A stretch of 39,556 nt of DNA from Butyrivibrio sp. GTDB taxonomy: Bacteria > Bacillota > Clostridia > Lachnospirales > Lachnospiraceae. Both the position numbers and the translations under genes were made by a program. Below, piece after piece: positions 5,748 to 14,955 of this stretch; position 1 is the stretch's first letter, and each line of letters starts with the position of its first letter. A model generated the notes under the pieces. The model did no database searches. It worked only from the letters and a program-made list of their open reading frames with translations, and was not told where the DNA came from. Location of the stretch: positions 1 through 39,556 of the forward strand of contig NZ_JAGAYD010000105.1 of NCBI RefSeq assembly GCF_017940685.1, given 5' to 3'.

Positions 5748-6661
5748 CTCTTTTTCCCCTTTGAGTAATCTGGTCTCATTCCCTTAAGTTCAGAATAGAT
5801 AACCTTGTAGTTGTCGTATCTGACCTTTGATACTTTCCCTTCTTTTACGGCGTTTTTTACGCCACAGTCTGGCTCAGCTATATGTGAGCAGCCTCCGAAT
5901 CTGCATTCCGGTTCATATTCTACAAACTCAGGATAATAATTCATAAGAGAATCCGTATTTACATCCCGAAGCTCCAATGAAGTAAATCCAGGAGTGTCTA
6001 TTATGAAGGTTTCTTCCTCATCATCTGTAAGCTCTTTTACCAAAAAGAGCTCTGAATGCCTTGTAGTGTTTTTGCCTCTGTCGATCTTTTTTGAAAGCTC
6101 CCCTGTCTGCATGCTGGCATCAGGTACAAGCTTATTTAAAAGAGATGACTTGCCAACGCCGCTTGGTCCCGCAAGAGTTGAGGTCTTACCTTTTAAAAGA
6201 GTCTTAAGTTCATCAAGACCACGTTCCTCTTTTACGCTGATGAAAAGGACCTGGTATCCACACTTTTCATATGCGTCGTAAAGCTCCTGCTGTTCCTCCC
6301 CCGTTGCTATATCCTGCTTGTTAAAGCAGATGATAACCGGAAGCGAAGCCTGCCTCATGGTGATAAGGAACTTATCGAGAAGGTTGTAATTGGGGTTTGG
6401 CTTAACAATGGCAAACAAAATAACCGCCTGGTCTACATTGGCAACAGGCGGTCTTATTAGCGTATTGGTCCTTGGCAGGATCTTTACAAGATTCCCCTGC
6501 CTCTGGTCCTCATCTATTATTTCAATCTCAACATTATCGCCTACTATTGGTTTTATACCATCTTTGCGAAAGATTCCCTTGGCCTTGCATTCATAAACTA
6601 AAGGCCCTTTGACCTCCACATAGTAAAACCCGGCGATACCCTTGACTATCCTTCCCTGCAT
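5744..6661 (-). CDS. rsgA: Ribosome small-subunit biogenesis GTPase RsgA
   Basis: 305 residues, the normal length. An OB-like N-terminal domain is followed by a circularly permuted GTPase: G4 NKQD at 114-117, then G1 GPSGVGKS at 165-172, G2 around RGKNTTRH, and G3 DTPG at 222-225. A zinc site follows (Cys253, Cys258, His260, Cys266). It acts in late maturation of the 30S subunit and in (p)ppGpp-sensitive stress responses. It starts 6 nt after the prkC stop and overlaps the downstream phosphatase by ATGA, in the conserved stp-prkC-rsgA order. Confidence 0.97.
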   Translation of the reverse strand: MQGRIVKGIAGFYYVEVKGPLVYECKAKGIFRKDGIKPIVGDNVEIEIIDEDQRQGNLVKILPRTNTLIRPPVANVDQAVILFAIVKPNPNYNLLDKFLITMRQASLPVIICFNKQDIATGEEQQELYDAYEKCGYQVLFISVKEERGLDELKTLLKGKTSTLAGPSGVGKSSLLNKLVPDASMQTGELSKKIDRGKNTTRHSELFLVKELTDDEEETFIIDTPGFTSLELRDVNTDSLMNYYPEFVEYEPECRFGGCSHIAEPDCGVKNAVKEGKVSKVRYDNYKVIYSELKGMRPDYSKGKKR

Positions 6662-6667
6662 AAAGGG

Positions 6668-8707
6668 TTAATTCTCCTGAGTAAATGTCACTGCTCTGGT
6701 TACTGTGTACTCGATGCTGTCTCCACCAGTTGTTTCGCCTGTATCAGGATTGGTGGTGGTTGGAGTTGTTGCAGTATAAACAAAAGTGATGGTTCCTGTA
6801 GGTGCTGTAATACCCTTATAGGTGCCCTGAACAGGGAAATCAGATGTTGTGGTGCTAAGAAGTGTGGTGCCATCTGAAGTCACCAGAGTAACCTTAACAG
6901 GAATGCCATAATTGTAGTTCTCGCCTTCAGTAGGTGCTGAAATATCGGCGTTATAGCTGTATGTAACACTTGCAGGTCCTGTTGAGAGTTCCATGTTGAT
7001 CTTGGTGCCCTCTGAAACTGATGTGCCAACAGCAATTGACTGGGCACAGATAAGACCTGTAAGATTTGAGTCTTCGTTGCTGGTCTCAACAATGCTGCCT
7101 GCTTCAAGTCCAGCCTCAACCAGTGTAATGACAGCATCCTCTGATGTCATACCAATGATATTGGGAACTGTAACCTGGCCCTCAGACTTGGCTGTTGAAA
7201 CCTCGGTTGTTGCTGCAGATGCGCTGTAGTTTGATCCATCGCTGACATAAACCTTGATCGTTGATCCGCTCTTTGCTCTCTCCCCTGCAGAAGGAGAAGT
7301 TGAAACTACTGTATCCTTGGCAGCTGTATTCTTAGAATCTGCCTCTTTACTAACCTTAAAGCCCTTATCATCCTGAAGGATCGAAACGGCCTCTGCGTAT
7401 GTCTTACCAGTAACATCAGGGATCTGTATGCCATCTGTATTGTCCTCTGAATCTGCTGTGATGGACTGTGCTGCGCTGCCATCTTCTGAAGCTTCATCAG
7501 ATGCGCCAAACAGCCCAAGGCTTCTTCCAAGAAGAAGCAATACTATAAATCCAACAAGTGCAGCTGAAATGATGGCCATAATAATGGTCATCTTCTCAAT
7601 CTTGCTACCACCCTGATTGGATGAAGAAGAACTGCGGCGGTTCCTGTTTCGCGGCCTGTCGTAGTCATATAGGTCATCCATCTCGTCATAGTCAGATCTC
7701 TTTTTCCTACGTCCGCTGTCGTAATCATCGTAGCGGTCATCTTCGTCGTACTCGCCCATGACGTCGGCCTTAAGTCTCATCTGCTCTGTGTCAGACAATC
7801 TCTCACCGGCCTCGGCCATTTCCTCCTCAGACGCAACTCTAGTAGCACCCTCTTCATCAGGATCCACAAGATTAACAAAGTCCTTGTCAGGAGTTATAAG
7901 TGATCTCTTAAGGTCTGCAATTAGCTCTGCAGCGCTCTGATAACGTCTGTCAGGGCTCTTCTGGCAGCACTTAAGGACAATCTTTTCAACACTTATTGGA
8001 ATCTCGTCGTTGTACTCAACAGGACTTGGAAGGTCCTCCTGAATGTGCTTGATGGCAATGGCAACAGTCGTATCGCCATTAAAAGGGACTCTTCCTGTGA
8101 GCATCTCAAACAGTGTGATACCAAGTGAATAGATATCACTCTTGGCATCGCTGTAGCCACCTCTTGCCTGCTCTGGAGAGGTGTAATGGACGGAGCCCAT
8201 GACGTTGGAAGTTATGGTGTTGCTGGTAGCGGCCTTGGCAATACCAAAGTCTGTGACCTTAACCTTCCCTTCCTTGCTGATCATAATGTTCTGAGGCTTG
8301 ATATCCCTGTGAATAATGCCGTTGTTGTGGGCAGCCTCAAGACCCATTGCAACCTGGATTGCAATGCTGACAGCCTCTTTTACGGAGAGGCGGGATTTCT
8401 TTTCAATATATTTCTTAAGCGTGATGCCATCAACCAGCTCCATTACTATGTAGTTGATGCCATCCTCATCGCCAACATCATAGACATTAACAGTGTTAGG
8501 ATGAAGGAGTCCTGCAGTGGACTGAGCCTCTACACGGAACTTGGACACGAAATTCTCATTCTCTGAAAACTCCTGCTTTAATACCTTCACTGCCACAAGT
8601 CTGTTTAATTTATGATCTTTTGCTTTATATACATCGGACATTCCGCCGGTGCCGATCTTTTCAAGCACCTCGTAGCGATCGCCGATCACCATCCCTATCT
8701 TAACCAT
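6668..8707 (-). CDS. prkC: Membrane Ser/Thr protein kinase with PASTA domains
   Basis: 679 residues. Kinase domain about 10-270: glycine loop GTGGMSDVY (19-27), Lys41, HRDIKPQN (133-140), DFG (153-155). A long acidic/Arg/Ser-rich linker (about 290-370) leads to one membrane helix (about 373-398). Outside the cell are only two clear PASTA repeats (about 427-491 and 511-577), and then a Thr-rich beta region (578-679) that is not PASTA. Relatives often have three or more PASTA repeats. The kinase senses muropeptides/lipid II and controls growth and wall synthesis. The gene overlaps stp by 8 nt, the usual kinase-phosphatase couple; GGAGG stands 5 nt before its ATG. Confidence 0.95.
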   Translation of the reverse strand: MVKIGMVIGDRYEVLEKIGTGGMSDVYKAKDHKLNRLVAVKVLKQEFSENENFVSKFRVEAQSTAGLLHPNTVNVYDVGDEDGINYIVMELVDGITLKKYIEKKSRLSVKEAVSIAIQVAMGLEAAHNNGIIHRDIKPQNIMISKEGKVKVTDFGIAKAATSNTITSNVMGSVHYTSPEQARGGYSDAKSDIYSLGITLFEMLTGRVPFNGDTTVAIAIKHIQEDLPSPVEYNDEIPISVEKIVLKCCQKSPDRRYQSAAELIADLKRSLITPDKDFVNLVDPDEEGATRVASEEEMAEAGERLSDTEQMRLKADVMGEYDEDDRYDDYDSGRRKKRSDYDEMDDLYDYDRPRNRNRRSSSSSNQGGSKIEKMTIIMAIISAALVGFIVLLLLGRSLGLFGASDEASEDGSAAQSITADSEDNTDGIQIPDVTGKTYAEAVSILQDDKGFKVSKEADSKNTAAKDTVVSTSPSAGERAKSGSTIKVYVSDGSNYSASAATTEVSTAKSEGQVTVPNIIGMTSEDAVITLVEAGLEAGSIVETSNEDSNLTGLICAQSIAVGTSVSEGTKINMELSTGPASVTYSYNADISAPTEGENYNYGIPVKVTLVTSDGTTLLSTTTSDFPVQGTYKGITAPTGTITFVYTATTPTTTNPDTGETTGGDSIEYTVTRAVTFTQEN

Positions 8708-9461
8708 CTATTCCTCCATCGCGCGGGGTCTCTTCTGCAAAGGGCTCGATCAGAATAACCGCAATGTTGTCCTTGCCGCCGTTGTTATTGGCAGCCACAA
8801 CCAGCTTTTGAGCCTTTTCGACTATATCCCTCTGGCCGCTTACTATCATGCGGATCTCTTCATCCTCAAGCATGTTGGTAAGACCGTCAGAACACAGAAG
8901 GACCATATCCCCACGATTTAACTCCACATTAAAAAAGTCGATGTCTACTGTTTCAGTGGCACCGATTGCCCTAGTGATTATATTTTTATCCAGATGAGTC
9001 CTTGCGGTCTCTCTGTCAATACCACCCATTCTGACCATCTCTTCAACCAGGGAGTGATCTCTTGTGATCTGAGTGATCTTGTCATTGATAACGTAGAGCC
9101 TTGAATCTCCTACGTTGGCAACCTGCAGATATCTTCCAAGAACCGTGCATGCTACTACAGTAGTTCCCATGCCAAAGAGTTCCTCGTTCTCTGCTGCCTT
9201 TTCGCGAAGCTTTCTGTTGGCAATCTTGATGGCATTTTCCAAGATCTTTACCGGGCTCTGTTCAAAGCTCTTTTCAATCTCTTCAACCATTGTGTCTACT
9301 GTAAATCTTGATGCATAGTCACCGGCGTTGTGGCCTCCCATGCCATCAGCAACAATGAACACGTTTGAGAGATTTCCAATCTTCCTGTCAGATGAAAAGA
9401 CATAATCCTGATTCAGTTTTCTCTTTTTTCCGATGTCGGTAATGGAAAAAGTCTTAAGCAA
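8700..9461 (-). CDS. stp: PP2C-type Ser/Thr phosphatase (PrkC partner)
   Basis: 253 residues. PPM motifs: NQD at 17-19, DGMGGHNAGD at 39-48, the GDSRLY strand, the CSDGLTNML block and GGKDNIAVIL near the end, all metal-binding Asp residues kept. It removes phosphate from PrkC and its targets. The start codon is TTG (9459-9461) with GGAGG 5 nt upstream; no ATG in frame fits. It lies 54 nt downstream of rlmN, without an obvious promoter in the gap, and overlaps prkC by 8 nt. Confidence 0.95.
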   Translation of the reverse strand: MLKTFSITDIGKKRKLNQDYVFSSDRKIGNLSNVFIVADGMGGHNAGDYASRFTVDTMVEEIEKSFEQSPVKILENAIKIANRKLREKAAENEELFGMGTTVVACTVLGRYLQVANVGDSRLYVINDKITQITRDHSLVEEMVRMGGIDRETARTHLDKNIITRAIGATETVDIDFFNVELNRGDMVLLCSDGLTNMLEDEEIRMIVSGQRDIVEKAQKLVVAANNNGGKDNIAVILIEPFAEETPRDGGIDG

Positions 9462-9515
9462 AATTGCCTCCTGGTGGTACCTCTAAATTTCATCACGGAA
9501 AAAAAGCAGGTGGTC

Positions 9516-10580
9516 TTAATTTCCTTGTAAATGGCGCCTTCGCAACTGCCCGCAGGCTCCATCAATATCCCTGCCCATTTCTCTTCTAATAGTAACATTT
9601 ATTCGGCTTTTTTCAAGTTTATTTTTGAACGCCACAGCACCAGAGCGGTCTGTGGGCTTAAAGTCTCTCTCTTTGATGGGGTTCACCGGTATCAGGTTAA
9701 CAACTGCGTTAAGCCCTGACAAAAGAGCTGACAGCTCCCTGGCATCTTCCTCGGTATCATTTACTCCTGCCACCAGCGAATACTCAAAGGTCAGCTGGCG
9801 CCCTGTCTTTTCAAAATACGCTTTGCAGGCGTCCAAAACCTCACTTATGCTGTATTTGTTAGCTATTGGCATTAGCTCTTTTCGCTTTTGGTCATTGGAT
9901 GCGTGTAATGAAAGAGCAAGATTGATGGAAAGCCTTTCATCTGCCAGCCTCAGAATATTTGGAACTATTCCGCAGGTTGAAACTGTAAGGTTTCTCTGGC
10001 CAAGGTTCATTCCATTTTCATCAGTTAAAAGCTTGATAAACCTAAGAAGGTTATCGTAGTTATCAAGCGGCTCTCCGCTTCCCATAACAACGACTCTTCC
10101 AATCTTTTCTCCCGTATATCTTGCAATGGAATATATCTGATCCAGCATCTCTGAAGGAAGGAGGTTTCTTACAACGCCATCAAGGGTAGATGCGCAGAAC
10201 TTACAGCCCATGCGACATCCTACCTGGGATGAAATGCAGACGCTGACTCCAAACCTGTACTTCATGAAGACGCTCTCAATAACGTTACCGTCAGAAAGTG
10301 CAAAAAGGAATTTCTTGGTCTCATCAATATGAGACTCCTGGACCTCAACTACTTCGAGGCTTGTAAAAGAAAAGTCCCTGGCCAGCTTTTCCTTAAGGGA
10401 CTTGGGGATATTGGTCATTTCATCATATCCACCTGCCTGCTTGACATGGAGCCACTCAAAGAGCTGTTTTGCCCTGAAAGCCGGTTCATTCATGCCCTTT
10501 ATGCATTCCTTAAGTTCATCAATATCAAGGGACTTTAAGTCTATTTTATTGTCTGTTGCTAAAATATATTCTTTTTCCAT
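9516..10580 (-). CDS. rlmN: Dual-specificity rRNA/tRNA adenine C2-methyltransferase RlmN
   Basis: 354 residues. The radical SAM cluster motif Cx3Cx2C is at Cys122, Cys126 and Cys129 (CRMGCKFC). The methyl-carrying catalytic Cys is Cys343 in DGACGQL. The GEPLDNY segment matches SAM binding. It methylates A2503 of 23S rRNA and A37 of some tRNAs. The ribosome site is weak (GAGG 14 nt before ATG), so translation may depend on the upstream permease gene, whose stop is 16 nt away. Confidence 0.96.
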   Translation of the reverse strand: MEKEYILATDNKIDLKSLDIDELKECIKGMNEPAFRAKQLFEWLHVKQAGGYDEMTNIPKSLKEKLARDFSFTSLEVVEVQESHIDETKKFLFALSDGNVIESVFMKYRFGVSVCISSQVGCRMGCKFCASTLDGVVRNLLPSEMLDQIYSIARYTGEKIGRVVVMGSGEPLDNYDNLLRFIKLLTDENGMNLGQRNLTVSTCGIVPNILRLADERLSINLALSLHASNDQKRKELMPIANKYSISEVLDACKAYFEKTGRQLTFEYSLVAGVNDTEEDARELSALLSGLNAVVNLIPVNPIKERDFKPTDRSGAVAFKNKLEKSRINVTIRREMGRDIDGACGQLRRRHLQGN

Positions 10581-10596
10581 AAGTTAATACTGATCC

Positions 10597-11811
10597 TCAC
10601 TCGGTTCTAAGAGCTTCGATAGGATCAAGATCTGCTGCTCTCTTGGCTGGATAGATTCCAAAGAAAAGACCTATTGCTGTTGATATCATAACTACAATTG
10701 CCACAAGAAGCGGATTTACCATGAAAGAAAATCCCACTATCTTGCAGATAAGAGCCGCAATTGACAGTCCAAAAGCAATTCCTATTATTCCACCTGTGAA
10801 GGTAAGAATAGCTGCCTCAGCAAGGAACTGCACAAGGATAGAAGATGTTGTGGCTCCAAGGGACTTTCTGATGCCAATCTCTCTGGTCCTTTCTGTAACG
10901 GATACTGTCATGATATTCATGACGCCGATACCGCCAACAAGAAGTGATATTGCTGCGATGATGGCTACTACTGAAGTTACAATGTTCAATATAGAATTGG
11001 TTGTCTGGTCAAATCCAGATCCGGAGGATAGCTTTACTGCGTTTTCTCCGCGAAGCTCCATTACATTTTCCACAACTGGTCTTGCCTGTGACAGAACCTT
11101 GTTCTTGTAGTCGCCATCCAGATAGATATTAAAAGTGGTGACAGAATTATCGATGTTCATATCAAAGGAGTTTGCCACTGCAGTATATGGAGCATCCATG
11201 GCTACCATTGCATCCTCTCCCCAGCTTGAGTAGGCAATATCCATGGAAGTATCTTCCCTTATACCAATGACTGCGAAATCTGCTGTAAGGTCAAAGGCTG
11301 TAATGGACACGGTCTGTCCTATTACATCCTCATAGCCAAAGAGATTATTGGCCGCCGTCTGACTAATGACAACTACATTTTTGGCATCATCCACATCGCC
11401 CTGGTTGTAGTATCTGCCGTGAAGCATCTTGATGCCAGAGGACTCCTTTGAGGCTTCCATTCCACCAGTCAGCATTACTGAAAAGCTGTTTCTTCCTGCC
11501 ACAGCGGTGCCAAAAGCACTTATATTTGGGCTGACGCCGTAGATGTCGCTAAGAGCTCCCTGTATAGCAAGCAGGTTCTCATAAGTAAATGTCTTATCTG
11601 TTTTGGTGACATCAAGGCTGACAGAAACAGATGTAGCTCCGATGGAATCTATCTCACTGTTGATGGTAGCTTTCATACCATCACCGATTATAAGCACTGT
11701 AAGCACAGAAGAAATACCGATTATGATACCAAGCATGGTAAGAAATGATCTTCCCTTGTTGCTGCCGATGCTGGCCAGTGCGCTTTTAATATACTCTCCA
11801 AATGTACCCAT
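10597..11811 (-). CDS. MacB/FtsX-type ABC transporter permease without its ATPase
   Basis: 404 residues. N-terminal membrane helix (about 20-45, GRSFLTMLGIIIGISSVLTV), a large outside domain (about 50-270, MacB periplasmic-core-like), then three helices in the FtsX domain, with the signature SVTERTREIGIRKSLGAT at about residue 310. Family members work in transport or mechanotransmission with a MacB/LolD-like ATPase and often an adaptor protein. Neither is found in this window, so the partner must be encoded elsewhere. The gene sits between rsmB and rlmN, which are usually adjacent. Confidence 0.85.
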   Translation of the reverse strand: MGTFGEYIKSALASIGSNKGRSFLTMLGIIIGISSVLTVLIIGDGMKATINSEIDSIGATSVSVSLDVTKTDKTFTYENLLAIQGALSDIYGVSPNISAFGTAVAGRNSFSVMLTGGMEASKESSGIKMLHGRYYNQGDVDDAKNVVVISQTAANNLFGYEDVIGQTVSITAFDLTADFAVIGIREDTSMDIAYSSWGEDAMVAMDAPYTAVANSFDMNIDNSVTTFNIYLDGDYKNKVLSQARPVVENVMELRGENAVKLSSGSGFDQTTNSILNIVTSVVAIIAAISLLVGGIGVMNIMTVSVTERTREIGIRKSLGATTSSILVQFLAEAAILTFTGGIIGIAFGLSIAALICKIVGFSFMVNPLLVAIVVMISTAIGLFFGIYPAKRAADLDPIEALRTE

Positions 11812-11826
11812 GTAATAAACTCCTGA

Positions 11827-13227
11827 TCATACCCTCTTTAGCTTTGCTATGAAAAATCCATCTGTGCCAAAGGCTCCAGGGATAAGCTGAATATAACCAT
11901 TTTTTGCTGACCTTACAAGTTCCTGCCCAAAAGTGCCCTCAGTAAGCGCCTTTGGAAGCTTTTCTGAAAAGTCCACCATCTCAAAAGGAAGCTCCAAGCA
12001 GATGCGCCCTACCATCTCCTCATTCTCCTGTCTGTTAACTGTACAGGTGGAATACATTAAAGTTCCGCCGGGTTTTACATAATCCCAGACAGTCTTTATG
12101 ATCTCCCACTGAAGAGAGGACAGTTCCGTAAGTCCCTTTTTTGAGGCGTTATATTTAATGTCATTCTTTCTGCCAATTATACCAAGTCCTGAGCAGGGAA
12201 GGTCAAGGAAAATCACGTCCGCCTTGTTTTCCATATTTCGGTCGTGGATCTTGGCATCGTGAAGCTCAACTTTAACGTTTCCAAGTCCCATGCGCTCAGC
12301 ATTTTCCCTGATGAGTTCGCACTTTCTCTCGGACACATCACGGGATAGTACCGTACTTGCTCTCTCGGCTGCATGAAGGCTCTTTCCACCAGGTGCTGCA
12401 CAGACATCAACAACAACGTCGGAAGGCTCCACACCTGCGATCTCAGTCACAAGCATTGAGCTTACGTCCTGTACAAAGAATGCTCCCTCATCAAATCCCG
12501 GAAGGAATCTGATATTATCAGTCTTTTCAAGTTCAAGGGCATAGGGCAGGATGTCACTTCTTTTAACCACAACACCTGCAGCAGATAGCTTTTCAATGTA
12601 ATCACCAAAAAGCTTATCATCACTATCTGTGTCTTTGCCATAGAGTTTCTTAAGAGCGTTGGCGCTTAGCCTTACTGTAGTTGGTCTTGGCTCTAAAAAG
12701 AACTTAAGCATCCCTTCAGTTTTTTCAAAACCATAGACGTCTATCCACATATCGCAGATCCACTTTGGCATGGAGTAGAGAGTTGAAAGGTACTCTGATC
12801 CCCCATCAATAGCTTTATCAGGGTAAGCTATCTTGTCCCTGTTTCTTGCGATATTTCTAAGAACTCCGTTTACAAATCCCTTAAGTCCCTGGAACTTATG
12901 CTTGCCAGCCAGCTTGACCGCCTCATTGCAGGCCGCAGAATCCGGAACCTGATCCATAAACAGTATCTGATACACACTCATACGAAGGAGATTCCTGATA
13001 AAGGGCTGCATCTTGGCTGTAGGCGTCTTGGAAAATGTATCAAGGATGTAATCGATCTGTATCTGTCTCTCGATGCAGCCATCCACAACTCTCTTCATAA
13101 AGGCCTTGTCCCTGGTCTCAAGATAGTCATATTTATTTAAGCTGTCCTTTAAAAGAGATGGCTTTCTTACGCCATCTCTCTCGTATTCTATAAGTATATT
13201 CAAAACCAGCTCTCTGACGTTAGCCAT
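11827..13227 (-). CDS. rsmB: 16S rRNA (cytosine-967 C5)-methyltransferase
   Basis: 466 residues, slightly above the usual 430-450. A NusB-like RNA-binding domain covers about 1-150. The SAM methyltransferase domain follows, with CAAPGGK (motif I), DLPCSGLG (motif IV Cys) and STCTVNRQENE (motif VI catalytic Cys). It makes m5C967 in 16S rRNA. It starts 6 nt after the yugP stop in the fmt-yugP-rsmB run. Confidence 0.95.
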   Translation of the reverse strand: MANVRELVLNILIEYERDGVRKPSLLKDSLNKYDYLETRDKAFMKRVVDGCIERQIQIDYILDTFSKTPTAKMQPFIRNLLRMSVYQILFMDQVPDSAACNEAVKLAGKHKFQGLKGFVNGVLRNIARNRDKIAYPDKAIDGGSEYLSTLYSMPKWICDMWIDVYGFEKTEGMLKFFLEPRPTTVRLSANALKKLYGKDTDSDDKLFGDYIEKLSAAGVVVKRSDILPYALELEKTDNIRFLPGFDEGAFFVQDVSSMLVTEIAGVEPSDVVVDVCAAPGGKSLHAAERASTVLSRDVSERKCELIRENAERMGLGNVKVELHDAKIHDRNMENKADVIFLDLPCSGLGIIGRKNDIKYNASKKGLTELSSLQWEIIKTVWDYVKPGGTLMYSTCTVNRQENEEMVGRICLELPFEMVDFSEKLPKALTEGTFGQELVRSAKNGYIQLIPGAFGTDGFFIAKLKRV

Positions 13228-13233
13228 AAACCA

Positions 13234-13935
13234 TTAGTCCCTTCGTCTTCCATTCATAAGAACAAATCTCATAAGCTGAACAGCAGCTGCCGCCGCACTG
13301 GCAACATAAGTCATGGCTGCTGCCTTGAGCACTTTTCTGCCGCCGTCTATTTCTTCAAAGGATAAAAGTCCTGAATTTTCCAGGGTTAAAAGAGCTCTTC
13401 TGGAAGCATCAAACTCCACCGGGAGGGTTACAAGCTGAAAAAGAACTGCCAGCGAGAACACCCATATCCCAACAGTCACAAGGGGAGAAAAGCTAAGGAA
13501 CAGTCCCAATACAATAAGTGGAACCCCTGCCTTTGATCCAAAGCTTGCCATGGGAAGAATGGAGCTTCTTATCCTCAAAGGCAGATACCCTTCCTGGTGC
13601 TGCATCACATGTCCGCACTCGTGAGCAGCCACACTTATTGCTGCAACACTTGCAGAATTGTAGGTGGCCTCTGAAAGGTTAACTGCCCTGCTTCTTGGAT
13701 CGAAGTTGTCAGTAAGGTCTCCTCCAATATACTGAACTATTACATCATCTATTCCGTTTCTTCTAAGTATCTCAAGAGCTGCCTGAGCACCTGTAAGGCC
13801 GCATCCGGCAAGGACCTTTGAGTACTTCCTGTAAACAGACTTAACTCTAAAGCTTGATATCATGCAGATGACAGCCATTACTATCATCAGAATATACATA
13901 AGAAAATCTACATCCAATCCTCTTGAATAATACAT
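13234..13935 (-). CDS. YugP-type membrane zinc metallopeptidase
   Basis: 233 residues. An N-terminal membrane helix (about 11-28), the zinc motif HECGH at 105-109, and two or three further hydrophobic segments (about 128-165 and 205-225). This is the neutral zinc metallopeptidase family of Firmicutes typified by B. subtilis YugP. The substrate is unknown. Its place between fmt and rsmB is common in this phylum; it is separated from both by 14 and 6 nt. Confidence 0.9.
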   Translation of the reverse strand: MYYSRGLDVDFLMYILMIVMAVICMISSFRVKSVYRKYSKVLAGCGLTGAQAALEILRRNGIDDVIVQYIGGDLTDNFDPRSRAVNLSEATYNSASVAAISVAAHECGHVMQHQEGYLPLRIRSSILPMASFGSKAGVPLIVLGLFLSFSPLVTVGIWVFSLAVLFQLVTLPVEFDASRRALLTLENSGLLSFEEIDGGRKVLKAAAMTYVASAAAAAVQLMRFVLMNGRRRD

Positions 13936-13949
13936 GCCTTTGCCTTTCT

Positions 13950-14942
13950 TTATCTAAGGATTGTTCCTACCTCCAGCTTGTTTCCCAGAAGGAATGACTT
14001 AACATCCATCCTCTTTTTGCCCTCAAGCTGCACCTCCAGGATTTGAAGGTAGTCACTTCCGCAACTTACTACAAATGAATCTCTGGTCAAAAGAACTATC
14101 ATTCCAGGCTGTGGTTTTCCTGCCCATGCGCCTTCCTTACCTCCGCTTAAAGATTCATAGTCCTTACACAGTCTCTTAAAGTCTATCTCCGACAAAGTCT
14201 TGGCCTGCCATATCTTGAGCATCTTACCCCCAAGATATGTAAAGGCAGAAGGCCATGGATTAAGACCTCTTACAAGATTTCTTATTTCCTCTGCGTCCCA
14301 TTCAAAATCAATCCTGCCCATGTCCTTGGAAAGTTTTCCGCACTTTGTTGCCCTTTCCTCATCCTGTGGAACAGGAGTAAGCTCGCCTTTTTCAATTTTA
14401 GGAAGAGCCTCTACGATAAGTTCTCCGCCAAGAGCAGCAAGCTTATCGAACAGTCCTCCTCCGGTCTCGTCCTCTGAAATAGGAATCTCTCTCTGAAGAA
14501 GAATATCTCCGGTATCCATTCCTGCTGCCATCTGCATTATAGTGACGCCGGTAGTTTTTTTGCCATCGATTATAGCCTGCTGTATGGGAGCAGCTCCCCT
14601 GTATTCAGGAAGGATCGAAGCGTGGATATTGACGCATCCAAACTTTGGAATATCAAGGATTTCCTGGGACAGGATCTGTCCAAAGGCTGCAACCACATAT
14701 ATGTCAGCGTCGTACTTTTTAAGCTCTGCCACATTTTCAGGAAGTTTGATCCTTACCGGCTGAAATACCGGTATATTGTGCTCAAGGGCACAGGCCTTTA
14801 CGTCTGATATCTGAAGCTCTCCGCTTCTGCCCTTGGGCTTGTCTGGCTGAGTCACCACAAGTAAAACCTCGTGTCCTGCCTCGATTATTTTCTCAAGGGC
14901 AGACCTTGCAAAATCAGGTGTCCCCATAAAAACTATTTTCAT
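13950..14942 (-). CDS. fmt: Methionyl-tRNA formyltransferase
   Basis: 330 residues, normal. The formyltransferase domain has NIHASILPEYRGAAPI at about 105-120 (catalytic Asn105 and His107) and DTGD at 143-146. The C-terminal OB-like tRNA-binding domain runs from about 215. It formylates initiator Met-tRNA with 10-formyl-tetrahydrofolate; the formyl group is later removed by Def. In most bacteria def and fmt are neighbours; here a 2.6-kb MATE fusion gene lies between them. Confidence 0.97.
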   Translation of the reverse strand: MKIVFMGTPDFARSALEKIIEAGHEVLLVVTQPDKPKGRSGELQISDVKACALEHNIPVFQPVRIKLPENVAELKKYDADIYVVAAFGQILSQEILDIPKFGCVNIHASILPEYRGAAPIQQAIIDGKKTTGVTIMQMAAGMDTGDILLQREIPISEDETGGGLFDKLAALGGELIVEALPKIEKGELTPVPQDEERATKCGKLSKDMGRIDFEWDAEEIRNLVRGLNPWPSAFTYLGGKMLKIWQAKTLSEIDFKRLCKDYESLSGGKEGAWAGKPQPGMIVLLTRDSFVVSCGSDYLQILEVQLEGKKRMDVKSFLLGNKLEVGTILR

Positions 14943-14955
14943 ATGTTCATTCTCC

